Shown: positions 25,883-38,100 of the stretch, in pieces | Layout: every line of letters starts with the position of its first letter | Numbering within the stretch: position 1 is the first letter of the stretch | Assembly: GCA_036925085.1 (NCBI GenBank) | Contig: JAUPFP010000007.1 | Coordinates: forward strand, 7,092,228-7,156,227 | Origin: Brachycybe producta | Lineage: Eukaryota; Arthropoda; Diplopoda; Playtdesmida; Andrognathidae | Direction: 5' to 3' | DNA: 64,000 bases | Translations under genes and position numbers: made by a program | The notes under the pieces: generated by a model | Told to the model about the DNA's origin: nothing | What the model saw: only the letters and a program-made list of their open reading frames with translations | Databases searched by the model: none

Positions 25883-25979
25883 GTTTCGAGGCTATAATTT
25901 AATTGTAACATTAATTGCAAGATTGCACACTAGCTTCATCTCTACAAACACTGAATTGTACGAATTTTAGCCTCGAAAC
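25883..25979. repeat. Short inverted repeat
   Basis: GTTTCGAGGCTATAATT at the left is inverted at 25961-25979 (GTTTCGAGGCTAAAATT on the other strand). Probably the ends or core of a small unclassified MITE. Confidence 0.45.
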
Positions 25980-27000
25980 TAAGTTTCGTTGATTCAAAAA
26001 CGCGAAAACGACCATATTTTAAAGCATCACTTAAGAAGTTAAGACAAAGCAAAGTTTAAAATAATGCTTAAAAATTCTCCATAAAATATTGCCAAAGTCT
26101 TGTTTTTAAGTTTAGCTTTATTTTAAGTAACGTTTTAGACTACGAGGCACAAGTATCATAGTAGACACTTAACACCAGCAGCAATACACAAACTTCCACA
26201 ACGATGGAATGATATTTGGAATGATGGCTTGATATTTATCAGCTAGAAATCCGCTTTAAAGCTAAAAACGGACATCCCTTGAATATAGAACAAAAACAAT
26301 GTCCGATCTTTCATAGCTTTTGCTATTTTATTATGTATTTCTCATTGAACAACTCAGAACCAACAATAAAGAGAGAAGGTTAAAGTTCGTTTTGATTTGT
26401 ATATAAAACGCACTAAATTACGAGATATTTAAATCCCCCCAAAAAAGGACATATTTTATCATAAACTTTTCTTCAGAAATCTAAGGTTCAAATCTCGTAA
26501 GTATCAATCGCCATGAACACAAATATTAGCCAAAGACGGAGAGAGGATTAAGTTTAGAATTTAGAATGAAACTAGAAGAAAAAAAACCTGGATTCAGACA
26601 CAAGCACACGTACATATATTCAGAGAGAGAGACATAGAAAAAGATCCCAAAGTCACACAAAAAAGTCCCTTTTTAACAACAAAAAAAAAGGTGCAGATGG
26701 GCCCAAGTGATTTTCCAACGAGAAAAACAAGTTGAAAAACAGACAAAAAAGACTTTTTTCGAAGGCAATTCGAACTCGACATTCGAATCAAAATAAAAGA
26801 ATTCTACCTTCCCCCCAATGTCTATCTAACTATATACCCTCCTCCTCCTCCTCCCTTATATCCTTCTTTCTTCTATTGGCGACCATGGTCCTATAAACAA
26901 AATAAGCAAAAATGCCCTTTTTTATCATCCCCTCCCTAGTCCTCCTCCTGCTTCTCCATCTTTTTTTTTCTTGTTTTTCTCCCCTCTCTTTTTTTTCTGT
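25980..27000. other. Noncoding stretch ending in a long pyrimidine tract
   Basis: A/T-rich sequence followed by CTC repeats near 26838-26855 and a nearly pure pyrimidine tract at about 26941-27000. No gene in it. Confidence 0.5.
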
Positions 27001-27004
27001 TTAG

Positions 27005-27078
27005 CCCATGGGTCCAATTCGGGGCGCACTGGCCTGAAGCTGGGCCAACCATTGTCCAACATCTATACAACCCTCTGA
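27005..27078 (+). CDS. Possible terminal exon (weak)
   Basis: A long pyrimidine tract ending TTTAG (27001-27004) is an excellent splice acceptor in form. The following unusually GC-rich sequence has one frame reading HGSNSGRTGLKLGQPLSN and a few more residues to a TGA at 27076; a second frame stays open longer. An AATAAA lies near 27498. No upstream exon of matching phase was identified, so this may instead be a conserved noncoding element. Confidence 0.17.
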
Positions 27079-28534
27079 TTATATTTGTAGATAATTCATG
27101 GAAATTGACCGGACAGCTGCTGCTACGGCTAGCCAAGGGCCAAGGGGATCACTCATTCACATGTATATGTATAATATGTATGTATGTACATATATATATA
27201 TATATACATACATGTGAAGAAGGAGAAGGATGAGGAGGAGGAGGGAAAAACTCAGGAAACAGCCGGCCACCACCAACATTTTCAAGGAAGGACCCCATCG
27301 TCCAGTCCAGGCGACTACAACTCATCAATTATGAGTGGTCAGTTGGAGAAAAAGAGCCTTAAAGTCCAGACTCAACTAATGCCCCTCCCCTCTAAACTTT
27401 AATCCCCCATTTTCACCACCTAGTATATCCGCCATGATGTCCCTTTTCTATATTTCTTTAAATTCAGACATCTTAAAAATGAGTCATTTGTTATTTTAAT
27501 AAAAAAAACATTTATTTTTATTTAAAATTAATCGTTTAAAATTAAGAAAAAATGATTACAAAATAGTATAACTCATGAGATATGTTTTTGAGTCACTTGC
27601 AGACATAATTTTCGTTTATCTCTCTCTTCCCCCCCCCCTCTCTCAATATTTCAAATTATGTCCATATAATAAATAATAAAACAAAATTTGAACGGCTAAT
27701 TAAATAATTAAATTCATTAATTATCTTATTCATGAAGAATTAGAAGATATTTAATTGTTATAACATACTATAATAAGAGATGAGAGAATCTTTTTTTTAA
27801 TAACAATAAACGGAAATAAAAAGAAGGACCTTTTATTTTTATCTCAATTATTTATTTCACTGACAATTTATGAATTCGTTTTTGGGGAGATAATTTAATT
27901 GTCTTATTAAATATGATAATGATAATAAATAATTATCATTTGACTGGTCAGTATTTTACATAATACAATCTTCAAAATAAAATGACCATAAGAGAGGAGG
28001 GCCTAAGAAGGCAGTAGTGACAGTCAACCAATATAATATATATATGTGTGTGTAATGGACACATGGAAATGACAGTCCATCAAAAAAAAAGAAGGATTTC
28101 TTGACCGGTCATCGTCAAATCACCCACAGCCACCCCCCCCCCCCCAACCTTTTCTTACACCAACAGTGAGAAGAAGAAGAAAAAAATCGTTCATATTGAT
28201 ACAGATTGACTCAAAAAATACCATTCTAATAAAATAACATCAGATTTTATATTTCTTTCAATTTAAAATCAGTGTTGTCTATTGTGTCTTTGAATTATTT
28301 TAATTAAAATTCGATTACCTATAATTTAAAGATGTTCAAATTTTACTTTAAAAACAAAAACGACTAAAAGGTATATATTACAAGAAAAATCCTTTTTGAA
28401 TCAGTCTGTATACTGTATATATGTATCTATACATGTCTACATATAGCCACCCAGAAGCATAAAATGCCTATACATTATTACCAGACAAATGGCTACTACG
28501 GACTAGTCTCATCAATAACGGTTGTCTGATAGCT
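27079..28534. other. Noncoding stretch
   Basis: TA run near 27190-27206, then a GC-richer block at 27240-27400 with an open frame but no convincing splice sites, then AT-rich sequence. C runs near 27630 and 28134-28145. Confidence 0.45.
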
Positions 28535-28565
28535 GTTACCATGACAACCTCGTAACTATAGCAAC
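28535..28565. promoter_or_regulatory. Pair of RFX X-box-like palindromes
   Basis: GTTACCATGACAAC at 28535-28548 is followed after 3 bp by GTAACTATAGCAAC at 28552-28565. The first 14-mer is identical to the one at 4509; the second is identical to the one at 34543. Confidence 0.5.
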
Positions 28566-31055
28566 CAGACGTGGAAGGCCAACATCCCTAGATGACCACT
28601 ACGAAACCAATATAAATGCACACGTACACATATACACACACGCACATTAAGTAGATGCAAAGATGGTCCATCCGAAAAACTTACTATTCACTTCAAACCC
28701 TACTCCACCCACCTCCCTCCTCATCCATCCACCATTCTGTATCTCATATAAATTCAAACCTCCACCCCACCCCACAACTCAACTCACATTTTGACCTATA
28801 CAAGTAACAATTCTCCTACCATCTTCTATAGTACCCCCCCCCCACAACTACAAACACCACCACCACCCACAAAAATCCATAAGAAGCTTTTTTTCTTCTT
28901 CTTCTTAGATGTAATAAGCGAACGGTCAAGAATAAAACATAACGTTATATATGTATAGAGAAAAGTAAAAAATATGTACATAAATAAAAGAGCTAGGGCC
29001 CACAAGAATTGTGGGTCGTTTATTTGCAAACTCGAACTTTCTCTCTCTTGTCTCTTCCCCTCCCATCCCCCACCAATCGAGAAAAAGTATGAAGAGTAAT
29101 TCACAATCATACTAAAAAAATAAAAATTGTAAAGCTGAAGCTGAATATATATATCAGCTCCAATACAAACATTGAATAGGCCTATACCTGAATATTACAT
29201 TACACTCATATAACGAATACATGACATTTCTTATGTAGCCTATAGGCTTTTGGACAAAATTGTTCTTCTGCCATTAGGCTGATGCTGATGCTGGTATTTA
29301 TGTACTGTTATTATGTGTGTTTTAGTTTTATTTTATGTTTACGTGCGTGTAGAAACCTACGTAATGTTTGCATATGTTTTTTTCTTGTTTGCGTTATTAC
29401 GTAAGCGCTTTTTGTTTTTTGAATTTGTGTTGTGTTACACTCCCGCTAGTTTCGTCGATTTATGTGACTCTGATCAGTTTTTGTATGTTCCCTTTCAGTG
29501 TGTAACGTGCTTTTGTAAGCATGTTACGTTTACGTGTGCATTACATGTGAGAATTTTATGTTGTTGAACATTTATTTAAGTACATTCGTTTGTATGTGCA
29601 ATGTGCATTTTTTTTAGGTTCGATTTTAGATAAACCTATATGAAAAAAATATTTTTTTTCCTTTCTCGTAGGAAATATTTATGCGCAAATGGAATGGAAA
29701 AGTGGGCAACCGGAAGTGATCTCTAATATTCAGATGTCTCCATTCTCCCTCTTTGGTTTCCTGTAAGAAGACCCCATGGCCATTTTCACTCCTACCAAAA
29801 AAAATTACAATTCCTATCTATTATATACAGTTATATTTTTTATTCTTTCAATTTGAAGGATATTTCAACGTTAGACGAATCGAACCAGGTCGTTGTTTAC
29901 CAGCACTGTGCTATTCCCACCTCCAATCCCACCACCTAGGTTTATTCTCCTGATGCTTAGGCATGCAGTGTTATATATACCCTGACACAAATGTAAAAGA
30001 AAAGAACACAAAATGCGTATGGATGGATATACTAATGGATGAGAAACAGGCGCCAATAATGTCTATTTTAGACTATTTATGAATTCACGATAGAAGGCGC
30101 TACATGTACTTTGTAATGTCCTCCTCCTCAGCCCCCCCCCCCTAAAAAAGGCACAAATACACACACACACACATATTACATTCTCTTGTCTTCAACCAAC
30201 ACACAACCCCGAAATAATATGTATTTGACAGTCATTGACGTTCTATAAACTGCATCCATAATATAAGCAAACAAAGTCAATGTACTTCAAAATGGAAATA
30301 TCTCTAAATTAGAAAAGAATGAAAAAAATTATTTATTTAAATGTTATTTAGTGATAGTTTCACGTCACGTTTATAAAATAATAATAATAATAATAAACGA
30401 ATTCGTTTATTGTCTGAACAGTTGAGAACAAAAATCAATTGATTTCAAAAATCACTTTCAACTTCCTATATAAATGTCACACCATAGTTTTCGCCATTTT
30501 TTCCTTCATTTTTTTTTCGATTTTATTGGAAAAAAAAAAAGTACAAAACAGAAAAATAGTGTATTCAATTGTCGCCTCAAGTGATTGCTTTTAACTAGTT
30601 TCAGAATTTCTTTCTTTTTTTTTAGTTCAAAAAAATCTACTTTTCACTTTTTATCTTTTTTTACCCCCCATTTTTCTTTCTCCTTTAGCATTTTTTTATC
30701 CTTTTTATCTTGAAAAATGGGATTTGAACGAAAAGATGGTTAATGTACAGGGTGTCTCCATTACATCACAATACCCCCTTAGTTACGTAATCTTCGCTTT
30801 TACTCTTAATTTATTATCATCCCTTTTACACATTGTCAACTATTGAAACAAAGCATTAAAAAGAGATTCATTTTTGGTCCTTGTTTAAATTTTTATTCAA
30901 AATAATTTAAGAAACTGGAATTTCGCTTAGAATATATTTGCCAGAGATTCAAGTATTTTCGCGTTTTTGTTTTAAGGTGACTTTCACGCGTAAACAGCAA
31001 TTCGAACTCTTGATTATTTTTCCTTTCAGGAGCTAAAAATCATGAAAAACTTTTA
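28566..31055. other. Noncoding stretch
   Basis: C-rich tracts near 28830 and 30132, CTT run near 28890, TAGGCCTA at 29177, ATA/AAT run near 30380-30396. Open frames of 60-95 codons here are low-complexity or lack coding features. Confidence 0.5.
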
Positions 31056-31235
31056 ATTGCATTAGAAACTAGAATGGCAGCTCAATTACTTAACTGTATT
31101 TTCATGTTGATACCTTAAAATAAGCTTTTTACGTCAGTTTTTTGAAAATGACATTTTAAAATTTTGTTTATATAGGCCTATAGTTCATTTTCAAAGATAT
31201 CAACATGAAAATACGTCACTCATTTCTAATATTAC
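31055..31235. repeat. Palindromic repeat family P, copy 4
   Basis: TTAGAAACTAGAATGGCAG at the left; right arm has GATATCAACATGAAAATAC and ends CATTTCTAAT. Interior holds a TAGGCCTA site at 31173. Confidence 0.7.
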
Positions 31236-32339
31236 TTTCTATTTCTCATTTATTATATCATAAAAAAATTACAAATTTTCTTCTTTGTCAACTGCCATAA
31301 AAAGTTTATTTTGAAAGATATCGTCATAAAAATTTTTTTCCACTCATGCCCTCTACTGTTCAACTTTCAAATTAACTCTTGAATATATATATATATATTT
31401 TAAAAAAATACCCAAAATTCACAATAAAAAAACGCTTTTACGATATGTCAATAATTTACTTCTGTGGTCCTCCTCTTCTACACTCATTATTGGGGGGTCC
31501 TTTGAAAACACTGAAAAATAAGCTAACAGTAAAAAGCGATCTATTTCTAATTGAATTAACTGAAGTCAAAAGTGAAAAAAAAAATCCCTTCCTCCTGATT
31601 CCTGAAGACTTTGCTGCTGCTGCTGTCACTTTACAGTTGATTTCTTAAAACATTTCAACAAAACATGACAACAACCCTTATTAACCCCCTTTTCTAATTT
31701 TTCAAAAATAAACGAAGAAAACCCTTTATAAATGAAAATCACTTGTTTGTTCAATGAAATTGTGATTTATATTTTTCTTATTATAGATCCCAGTTATTTG
31801 GTGTCAAAAACAAATCAAGAGGCAAAAAAATGCCATCGAAATTTTCCTCGACATATTGATATTTTCAAAATAAATTTTCATTTGAACCATTTAAAAAACT
31901 AATAATGTGAACAAAAAAAAAGAGAAAATAACTAGTAATTTAACCATATAATCATAATTATATTAATTGAAAAGGGAGTGAAATTACAATCAGATATGTA
32001 AATTTATTAAGTAAAAAAAATGGTGGCTCATTTTTTCTATATTCTTTATTGACCCTTCCATTTCCTCACAAAAAACCAATGACCAGTGGTCAGATATATT
32101 GACTCTAAAAGGTTTCTTTTTTTCTCTCTCTTATTTTCTCCTTCATTTGAAATCACGTTTTGAAAATGGATTGAAGTTCCTTAGTACACACACATCTAAA
32201 AATAAATCTTACTCATTTTAACTGTGTTTCCACAAGTAAAAGAGAGATAGGAAGAAAAAAAAAATTGCACTGAGAGACCAATGTTTGCGATTTGACCAGC
32301 GACTGACCAACACATTTTCTTACTTGTTAGTGAATCATT

Positions 32340-32371
<32 letters not shown>

Positions 32372-34398
32372 AGTCAATCCCTCTTCACTTAAAAACCGTT
32401 TTTAAAGTGTAAACATGAACCAAATAAATGTCCAAAAAAGATTCCAAATTGAAGAAATTTTTTCTCTTTTTTTTTTCCTTCTCTCCAAAATCGTAAATAA
32501 AATAATTTAAATAAAAATTGCTTTGACCCCTTAAGAAATGAGATGGGAGGGGGTAAAGTTTTTTTTACAAAAAAAAAAAGTTACACCAAGTATTTATTAT
32601 ATTTAGAGAGGGGGGTTGACGCGTTCATTGCCTTCTTCTTGTATGTCCAGTTTAGCTATTTGAGAGAGAGGGTATAAGTTTTTAATGTTGGCCTATTCTA
32701 TTTAGGCCTATGTTTGTCCCTCTCTCTCTCTCTGTATCTGTGACATCAAAACCCCCCCAAAAAAACTTCCATTTTTTTTCTACAAGGTCAAAGTCACTTT
32801 TTTTTTTTCTATATAGTAGGCAATATAAGAAATTTATTTCTTCTCTCCTAACTTACATACTTTGGTTATTCGTTAGGAGCATAAAAAATCCTCATTTGCA
32901 TTTTTACCTAAAACTGGTTAGCCCACAATTTCGTAGAAGCCATATTTTTTTTGTGGGGTTTTGTATATAACCCCCTCCCCCCTCTTAGAACTTTTTTTTG
33001 TATATAAGAAATTAGACAGGCCATAAGATTTGGATGGTAAGAGGTCACAAACCAGAGGAACTTTTAAAAGAAAAAAAAAAGAGGGAGGAAAGAGGAGGAG
33101 GGGGTTGAAGCAAAAAAAAAAAACGAGATATTGTTAGGGGTAAAGAAAGTGGGGTAAATGAACTATATTATACCCCCATAATGCTTAAAAAAAAGTTAGT
33201 GATGTAACCCACGTGGCAACAACATATATATACACACAAATGTGCTGATATAAGAAACATGTCACTCTGAGGTAAAAAAGGGAGGGTTAGGGGTAAATTT
33301 AAGGGAGGAGAGGGGAAGAAAGTAGAATAGGAGCAATATGGATGGATATAAAAACCTAACACCTGTCTTATAAAGAAAAAGGTTATATATTCTTATAAGG
33401 TGCGTAATCGACGCTATAAAAATGTAACCATGTTTTATACAAAAGCTCGAGCACCAGAGGTCATGACCTTCTCTTCTATGGGTGAAAAAAAAGGAAGTAT
33501 AGAATAGGTTTTTTTATGGGGGTAAAGAAGGAGGTTTAAGCTAGGGGCATGTATATTAATACCTTTACCTTAGTATCAACCTTTAAGTGCTAAAGTCAAC
33601 AAGTGATAAGCAGAAAGAAAAAAACGTTTTTTCTTTTCTTTTACTTGGAATTTCTTAACATTGGAAGAAGTCATAAAATACTTAATACATTGGGAGTTTT
33701 TTTTTGGTTATTTGTTTGTGCGTGTGTTTATGTTGTATGTCAATCAAAAAAAATGTGGGGCCATTGTGTGTGCCTTCTATTATGTAAATTTAAAAGCTTG
33801 GTTAAAGTTGTCATCAAAGTTGTGTTTTTGAGTGTCAAATTTTGTATAATTTTCTTCAACCAAAAACCCATCCATTTTAAAAACGGATGGGTCACTCATT
33901 GCTTGATGAGGAGGCCCACTTAAATAACTAATTGTAACCCCTTTAAATAATTATAACTAACAGAACAAACATATCAATGATAAAACTTTTTGTTTAGTTG
34001 TCCGGAATTTGTTTATGTATCAAAATGAACAAGAAAAAAACCGTTCAAAACTGTTCCAACAAAAAAAAAATGGAAAAAGGTCCTAATATTTTTTTACATA
34101 AAATAAAATCGAGTCATAAAAAATTACATTTTTCCAAGAAAAATGTACTGGACAAGTGTTGTGAATATATGAGAGAAAGAGAAAGAAAAAATCCTGCTTG
34201 TTGGAAGAAAAATAGGATAAAAAATATATATAAAGAGAACGATGGTCAGTGGCGGTGCCTCCACCGTTTGCTTTGCTCTTCTCTTTTAACACAGTGGTCA
34301 TCCGAGTGGATGAAACGCTAACTAACCTCACAGGCTAACAAGAGGGCAAAGAAAGTACAAAAAAAATAAGGCACCAATTCTTCCCTCTCAATATGATG
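31236..34398. other. AT-rich noncoding stretch
   Basis: TA run near 31383-31399, CT run at 32341-32371, many A/T runs, TAGGCCTA at 32703 and a nuclear-receptor-type palindrome at 33458-33469. No supportable gene. Confidence 0.5.
33458..33469. promoter_or_regulatory. Perfect AGGTCA inverted repeat (IR0)
   Basis: AGGTCATGACCT is a perfect palindrome of two nuclear-receptor half sites with no spacer, the form known as the thyroid-hormone palindromic element and also bound by retinoid receptors. Activity here is inference. Confidence 0.4.
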
Positions 34399-34412
34399 GT
34401 CACCATGACAAC
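34399..34412. promoter_or_regulatory. X-box-like site
   Basis: GTCACCATGACAAC, both RFX half sites present. Confidence 0.4.
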
Positions 34413-34542
34413 CCACACCATACAAAAACCCCTACAAATTAGGGGGTTGTTGAAAAGAAAAAAAGAATAGGAGAGAGAGAAAAAAAAACGGTACTGAGAA
34501 AAATGAAGGAAAAAAAGGAAGAAGAGGTTTCTTTTCTACTGT

Positions 34543-34556
34543 GTAACTATAGCAAC
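34543..34556. promoter_or_regulatory. X-box-like site
   Basis: GTAACTATAGCAAC, identical over 14 bp to the site at 28552-28565, 6 kb away, in otherwise unrelated sequence. Confidence 0.4.
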
Positions 34557-34851
34557 TACATTTTTGGGCAATGTTTTTCTATCGAGTCCCCTCCTCTTCT
34601 TACTTTTGATAACTGACGTGAGTGGTCAAGCTGACCTCTACCGCCTTTTCCCTCTTCTCTCTCTTTCCCTCCTTTTCTCCCTTCTTCCAACTTGATATTT
34701 TTGATGGTCACTCACAAAAACACCATCATTGGTATGGCTGTTCCATTATGCAAATCACAATTTAAGCTAATAAATATGTTTAAAACATCTTATTATCATT
34801 ATAGATACTATCTGATCTGATAGTATAATATTTAAGGGCGGGTCCAGAATA

Positions 34852-35160
34852 TAAGAGATCAGCAAACAGAATACTGTTTATGAATATGTTCGCGAGCAGT
34901 GTGGATGGTTTTCCGAACATTTCTCTTGTAACAAATTTTGTTCGTTGTTCTGTTTGACTCCGATCCACCAGTTGTCGGTTTTTGCTCTTCACATCGTTCG
35001 TATTCTTACCAGGAGTAGTTTGTAACGTCTCCGCGAACATTTTCCCCGAACTTCCACTATAAGGTTACCAACTGGGAAGACGTTGCTAACATGTTCTGTT
35101 CACGTTTGGACACTCCGGCCACAGAACAACGAACATGTTCGGTTCGTTGTTCTCTTACAG
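34852..35160. mobile_element. Probable MITE
   Basis: Left end TAAGAGATCAGCAAAC and right end (inverted) TAAGAGAACAACGAAC are similar. The interior repeats GAACATGTTC-type palindromes and GTTCGTTGTTCT. No ORF of note. Confidence 0.45.
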
Positions 35161-35201
35161 GCCTATAGTCTGGGCCCATCTTAAGATCTTTCATGAATAG
35201 T

Positions 35202-35437
35202 CTGGGGCCTCATTATATAGAAAAAGTCATAAAATTGTGACAGTTATACCTTATGATGTCACCACCTGCCCGCTATTATTTTATGATTGTCTTTTTATGA
35301 TGTAGGCATTGTCATAATAATAATAATGCTTTATAATTTGCTTTTTTTTTTTACTAATGTATTATAAAGTTATGAACTGAATATGTCAATTTACTGTCAT
35401 AAGACAGTCTGATTTCCTTTCAGTAATGAGGCCCCAG
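35202..35437. mobile_element. MITE with perfect 14-bp TIRs
   Basis: CTGGGGCCTCATTA at 35202-35215 is perfectly inverted at 35424-35437. The match extends outward with one mismatch (GAATAKT), so the true ends may be about 35195 and 35444. Interior AT-rich, noncoding. Confidence 0.75.
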
Positions 35438-35473
35438 AATATTCTGCGTTTCCGGAGCAACACTACAGAGATA

Positions 35474-35684
35474 TTGAAAGTGAGTTAGAAACTAGAATGT
35501 TAGCTGAACCAATCAATAGTATTTTCATATTGATATCTTTCAAAATAAACTTTTATAAACAAAAATTGTCTGTTTAAATTTGGGTCATTTTCAAACTGAT
35601 ATAAAAAAGCTTATTTTAAAAGATAAACATAAAATTATCATTAATTCATTTAGCTGCCCTTCTAGTTTCTAAAACACTTTTCAA
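35474..35684. repeat. Palindromic repeat family P, copy 5 (best preserved)
   Basis: Arms of about 85 bp: left starts TTGAAAGTGAGTTAGAAACT, right ends CTAAAACACTTTTCAA. Matching blocks along the arms include TTAGCTGAA/TTTAGCTGCC, TTTCATATTGATATC and CAAAATAAACTTT with their inverted partners. A transcript would fold into a long hairpin. Confidence 0.8.
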
Positions 35685-35689
35685 CATTT

Positions 35690-36950
35690 CTTTTTATGTT
35701 GTTCATAAAAATAGAATATTCGGAGTTTGATAGGCGTTTTATATTTTATACCCAGCTTTAAAAAAGAATCAAAAGCCATTTATTCGTGAGAATTTTGTAA
35801 TCTTTCCAACGTTGTTGTCAAACGAATTTTCATGGAAACCATTTTTGTATTTATAATGTAATTTAACCAAAGTTTAATAAACTAAAATTATTTAATTGAT
35901 ATCTCCCTCATCGTTATTCTTCTTTCTCTCTCTCTCTATCTCTATCTCTCCACCCTTGATAATAAATAATTACTTTAAATAAGTCATTTGGTTCCTAAAG
36001 CTTTGAAAAAACGAAAAAGCGAAACAAAAAAATAGGCTAAAATAATTAAAATGAATAAAAGCTTATTTTTGGACAATTTCCAATAATAAAAAATATATAA
36101 ATCATTAAAACATATTTAAAAAAAAAATAAACAATAAAGCCAAAATAACGTCATTGCATAAACACAATAAAGATCAGTGTCTAATTGTACTCTTGACCAC
36201 TTCCGGTTAATAATAAATCAAACGATACGATCTTATAAACAGGTTTATAAAGACCGTCAATTACATACAATTCGAACACAAGATGACCAGTGTCCACTCC
36301 AATACAAACCGCAGTACGAGTTACGAGTGTCCATAACAAACAAATCAAGTTGAGAGAAAACACATACAAAAAATATGTTAATTTCAATTCTTTTAAACAA
36401 AAAACAAACACATCGGCAACACTGGATATTATTAAATACGCAGGGGATGATGGAGCCACCGTCAAGTTCGATTATGAACACCCCCCCCCCTCTCTCTCTC
36501 TCATATGAAAGATTTTCGACAAATGGCGACACTAGAGCCCTCTAGCAATTGACTCGAACACTACTCAATATACAATAATTTTCATTTTCAAGCGTTGTGT
36601 GTTTTTCGAAGGCTAAATGATAATTATAATAAACCTTAATAAAAAAAATTGCATAATATATACCTCATTAATTAGAAATGCAGCCTCATTCTATTCGAAG
36701 GTCATTCTAACTTTTAACACATGTTAGCATATATTTCAATGATGACGACGATGATAATGATGAATGATAACTTTTTTTATTAACTCATAATTACGATAAT
36801 GATTTAAAGAGAACTTCCCCCTCCCCTCACCTTTTTTTTTAGAAAATCAAAAATAATTGAAATAAGAAAATTACAAAAACTTCTCATTTGTCATTTATAT
36901 TTTTACAATTAAAAATAAACACAAAATGATTAAATTTGTAAAAAAAAAAA
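35690..36950. other. AT-rich noncoding stretch
   Basis: CT run near 35925-35950, GAT/GAC triplets near 36740, C run at 36481-36490. Two overlapping minus-strand open frames of about 90 codons (36181-36532) lack a convincing start or family. Confidence 0.45.
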
Positions 36951-36956
36951 TCTTAC

Positions 36957-37016
36957 CTGGAGATCTGGACTCCTCTGAACTGTCCCTACATGATTCCTGA
37001 GATAGGGAATCTTTGC
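36957..37016 (-). CDS. Candidate internal exon (60 nt)
   Basis: On the minus strand a pyrimidine-rich tract ending CTCATTTTAG precedes, and CAG|GTAAGA follows, both close to the splice consensus. Two frames are open. One reads DSLSQESCRDSSEESRSP, a Ser/Glu-rich linker-like peptide; the other reads AKIPYLRNHVGTVQRSPDLQ. Either is in phase with one frame of the candidate exon at 44355-44409, 7.3 kb upstream on the same strand. Length is a multiple of three, so skipping it would keep frame. I do not recognise the protein. Flanking sequence is AT-rich intron-like DNA. Confidence 0.38.
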
Positions 37017-37256
37017 CTAAAATGAGAAAGAAAGAAAATATAAAACTTAAGATGATGTTACTGTGGAATCATCCGTTTAATACGAAATAGAAGGGCCTCG
37101 AAATAATTTGTTCATGTTAAAATATTTTTTATGTTAATTTTTGAAGGAACCACTAGCAAAAAATATATTTCGTAACTGTCGGATTTTTTCGTGTTATCCG
37201 TTTATGTGTTTTACCTTTATATCAATTATAAGTAGTCGTTGCAAAATACGCAAATT

Positions 37257-37500
37257 GAAAAATGGGTTTAGAAACTAGAAGAGTAACTGAATCACACATG
37301 AAAGAATTTTCATGTTTGATGTCTTTTTTTTTAAATAAAACACCTTAAACCACATTTAAAATTCTACAATTTCGTTTTTTCACTTGAAATTCGTTGGGGG
37401 GAGAAAAAAAAAGATAAAATGTCATCATTTCGTCAACTCTCATGAAAGTACTCTCAAGTAGTGATTCATTTTACCCTTCTAGCCTCTAAAACACTTCACT
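37257..37500. repeat. Palindromic repeat family P, copy 6
   Basis: TTTAGAAACTAGAAGAGTAA at the left; TTCTAGCCTCTAAAACACTT at the right. It lies in the putative intron between the two minus-strand exon candidates. Confidence 0.65.
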
Positions 37501-37678
37501 TAAATATTTTTATTAATAAAGTAGAATACCCTTCTATTCTAATGAAGTTTCCGTGAACTTTTTTGTACACAACTTCGCATACTCTCCCATATAATCAGTT
37601 GTATAAGCTTTAGCATAAGTCGTAAGCAGTAAGCCACGCATACTTGACCAGAGAGTAACTGATTTTCAAGATTTCAAT

Positions 37679-38092
37679 TAGAGGCGGAACGAATCCTAAA
37701 TTTTCTCGAATCGGTCGAATCTCTCATCTAACAACCCTATATTATTTTTTCATTAAGAAGATACAAATAAATGAAATAATATGAAATATTAAATTATTAA
37801 TAATAAAAAACAAGTGTGGTACTCAGGGTCGCAACAAGGTGATATTTGGTAATCCGGAATTGCAACCGAAATTGCAACAATCGCCGTTTTATTTGTTAGT
37901 GAACGCTTCTATTGGACGTCAATGGAGTTAAAACTAATTTTACCGAAGTTTTTAACAGTTTTTTTTAGGTTAGGATTCGAAAGACGAAAGATTCGAAAAG
38001 ACGAATAAAAGCGCAAAGAGATTCGAGTTTTTGAATCTCGATTATATTTTTCAATATTCGCGGGATTTGAAGATTCGAATGTCCCATCCCTA
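37679..38092 (+). mobile_element. hAT-type MITE family A, copy 1 (414 bp)
   Basis: Left end TAGAGGCGGAAC and right end (inverted) TAGGGATGGGAC agree at 8 of 12 bases, all differences being transitions. Immediately outside both ends is ATTTCAAT (37671-37678 and 38093-38100), a perfect 8-bp target duplication, the hallmark of hAT insertion. Subterminal sequence is rich in ATTCGA words. No transposase, so non-autonomous. A second nearly complete copy is at 55625-56053. Confidence 0.88.
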
Positions 38093-38100
38093 ATTTCAAT

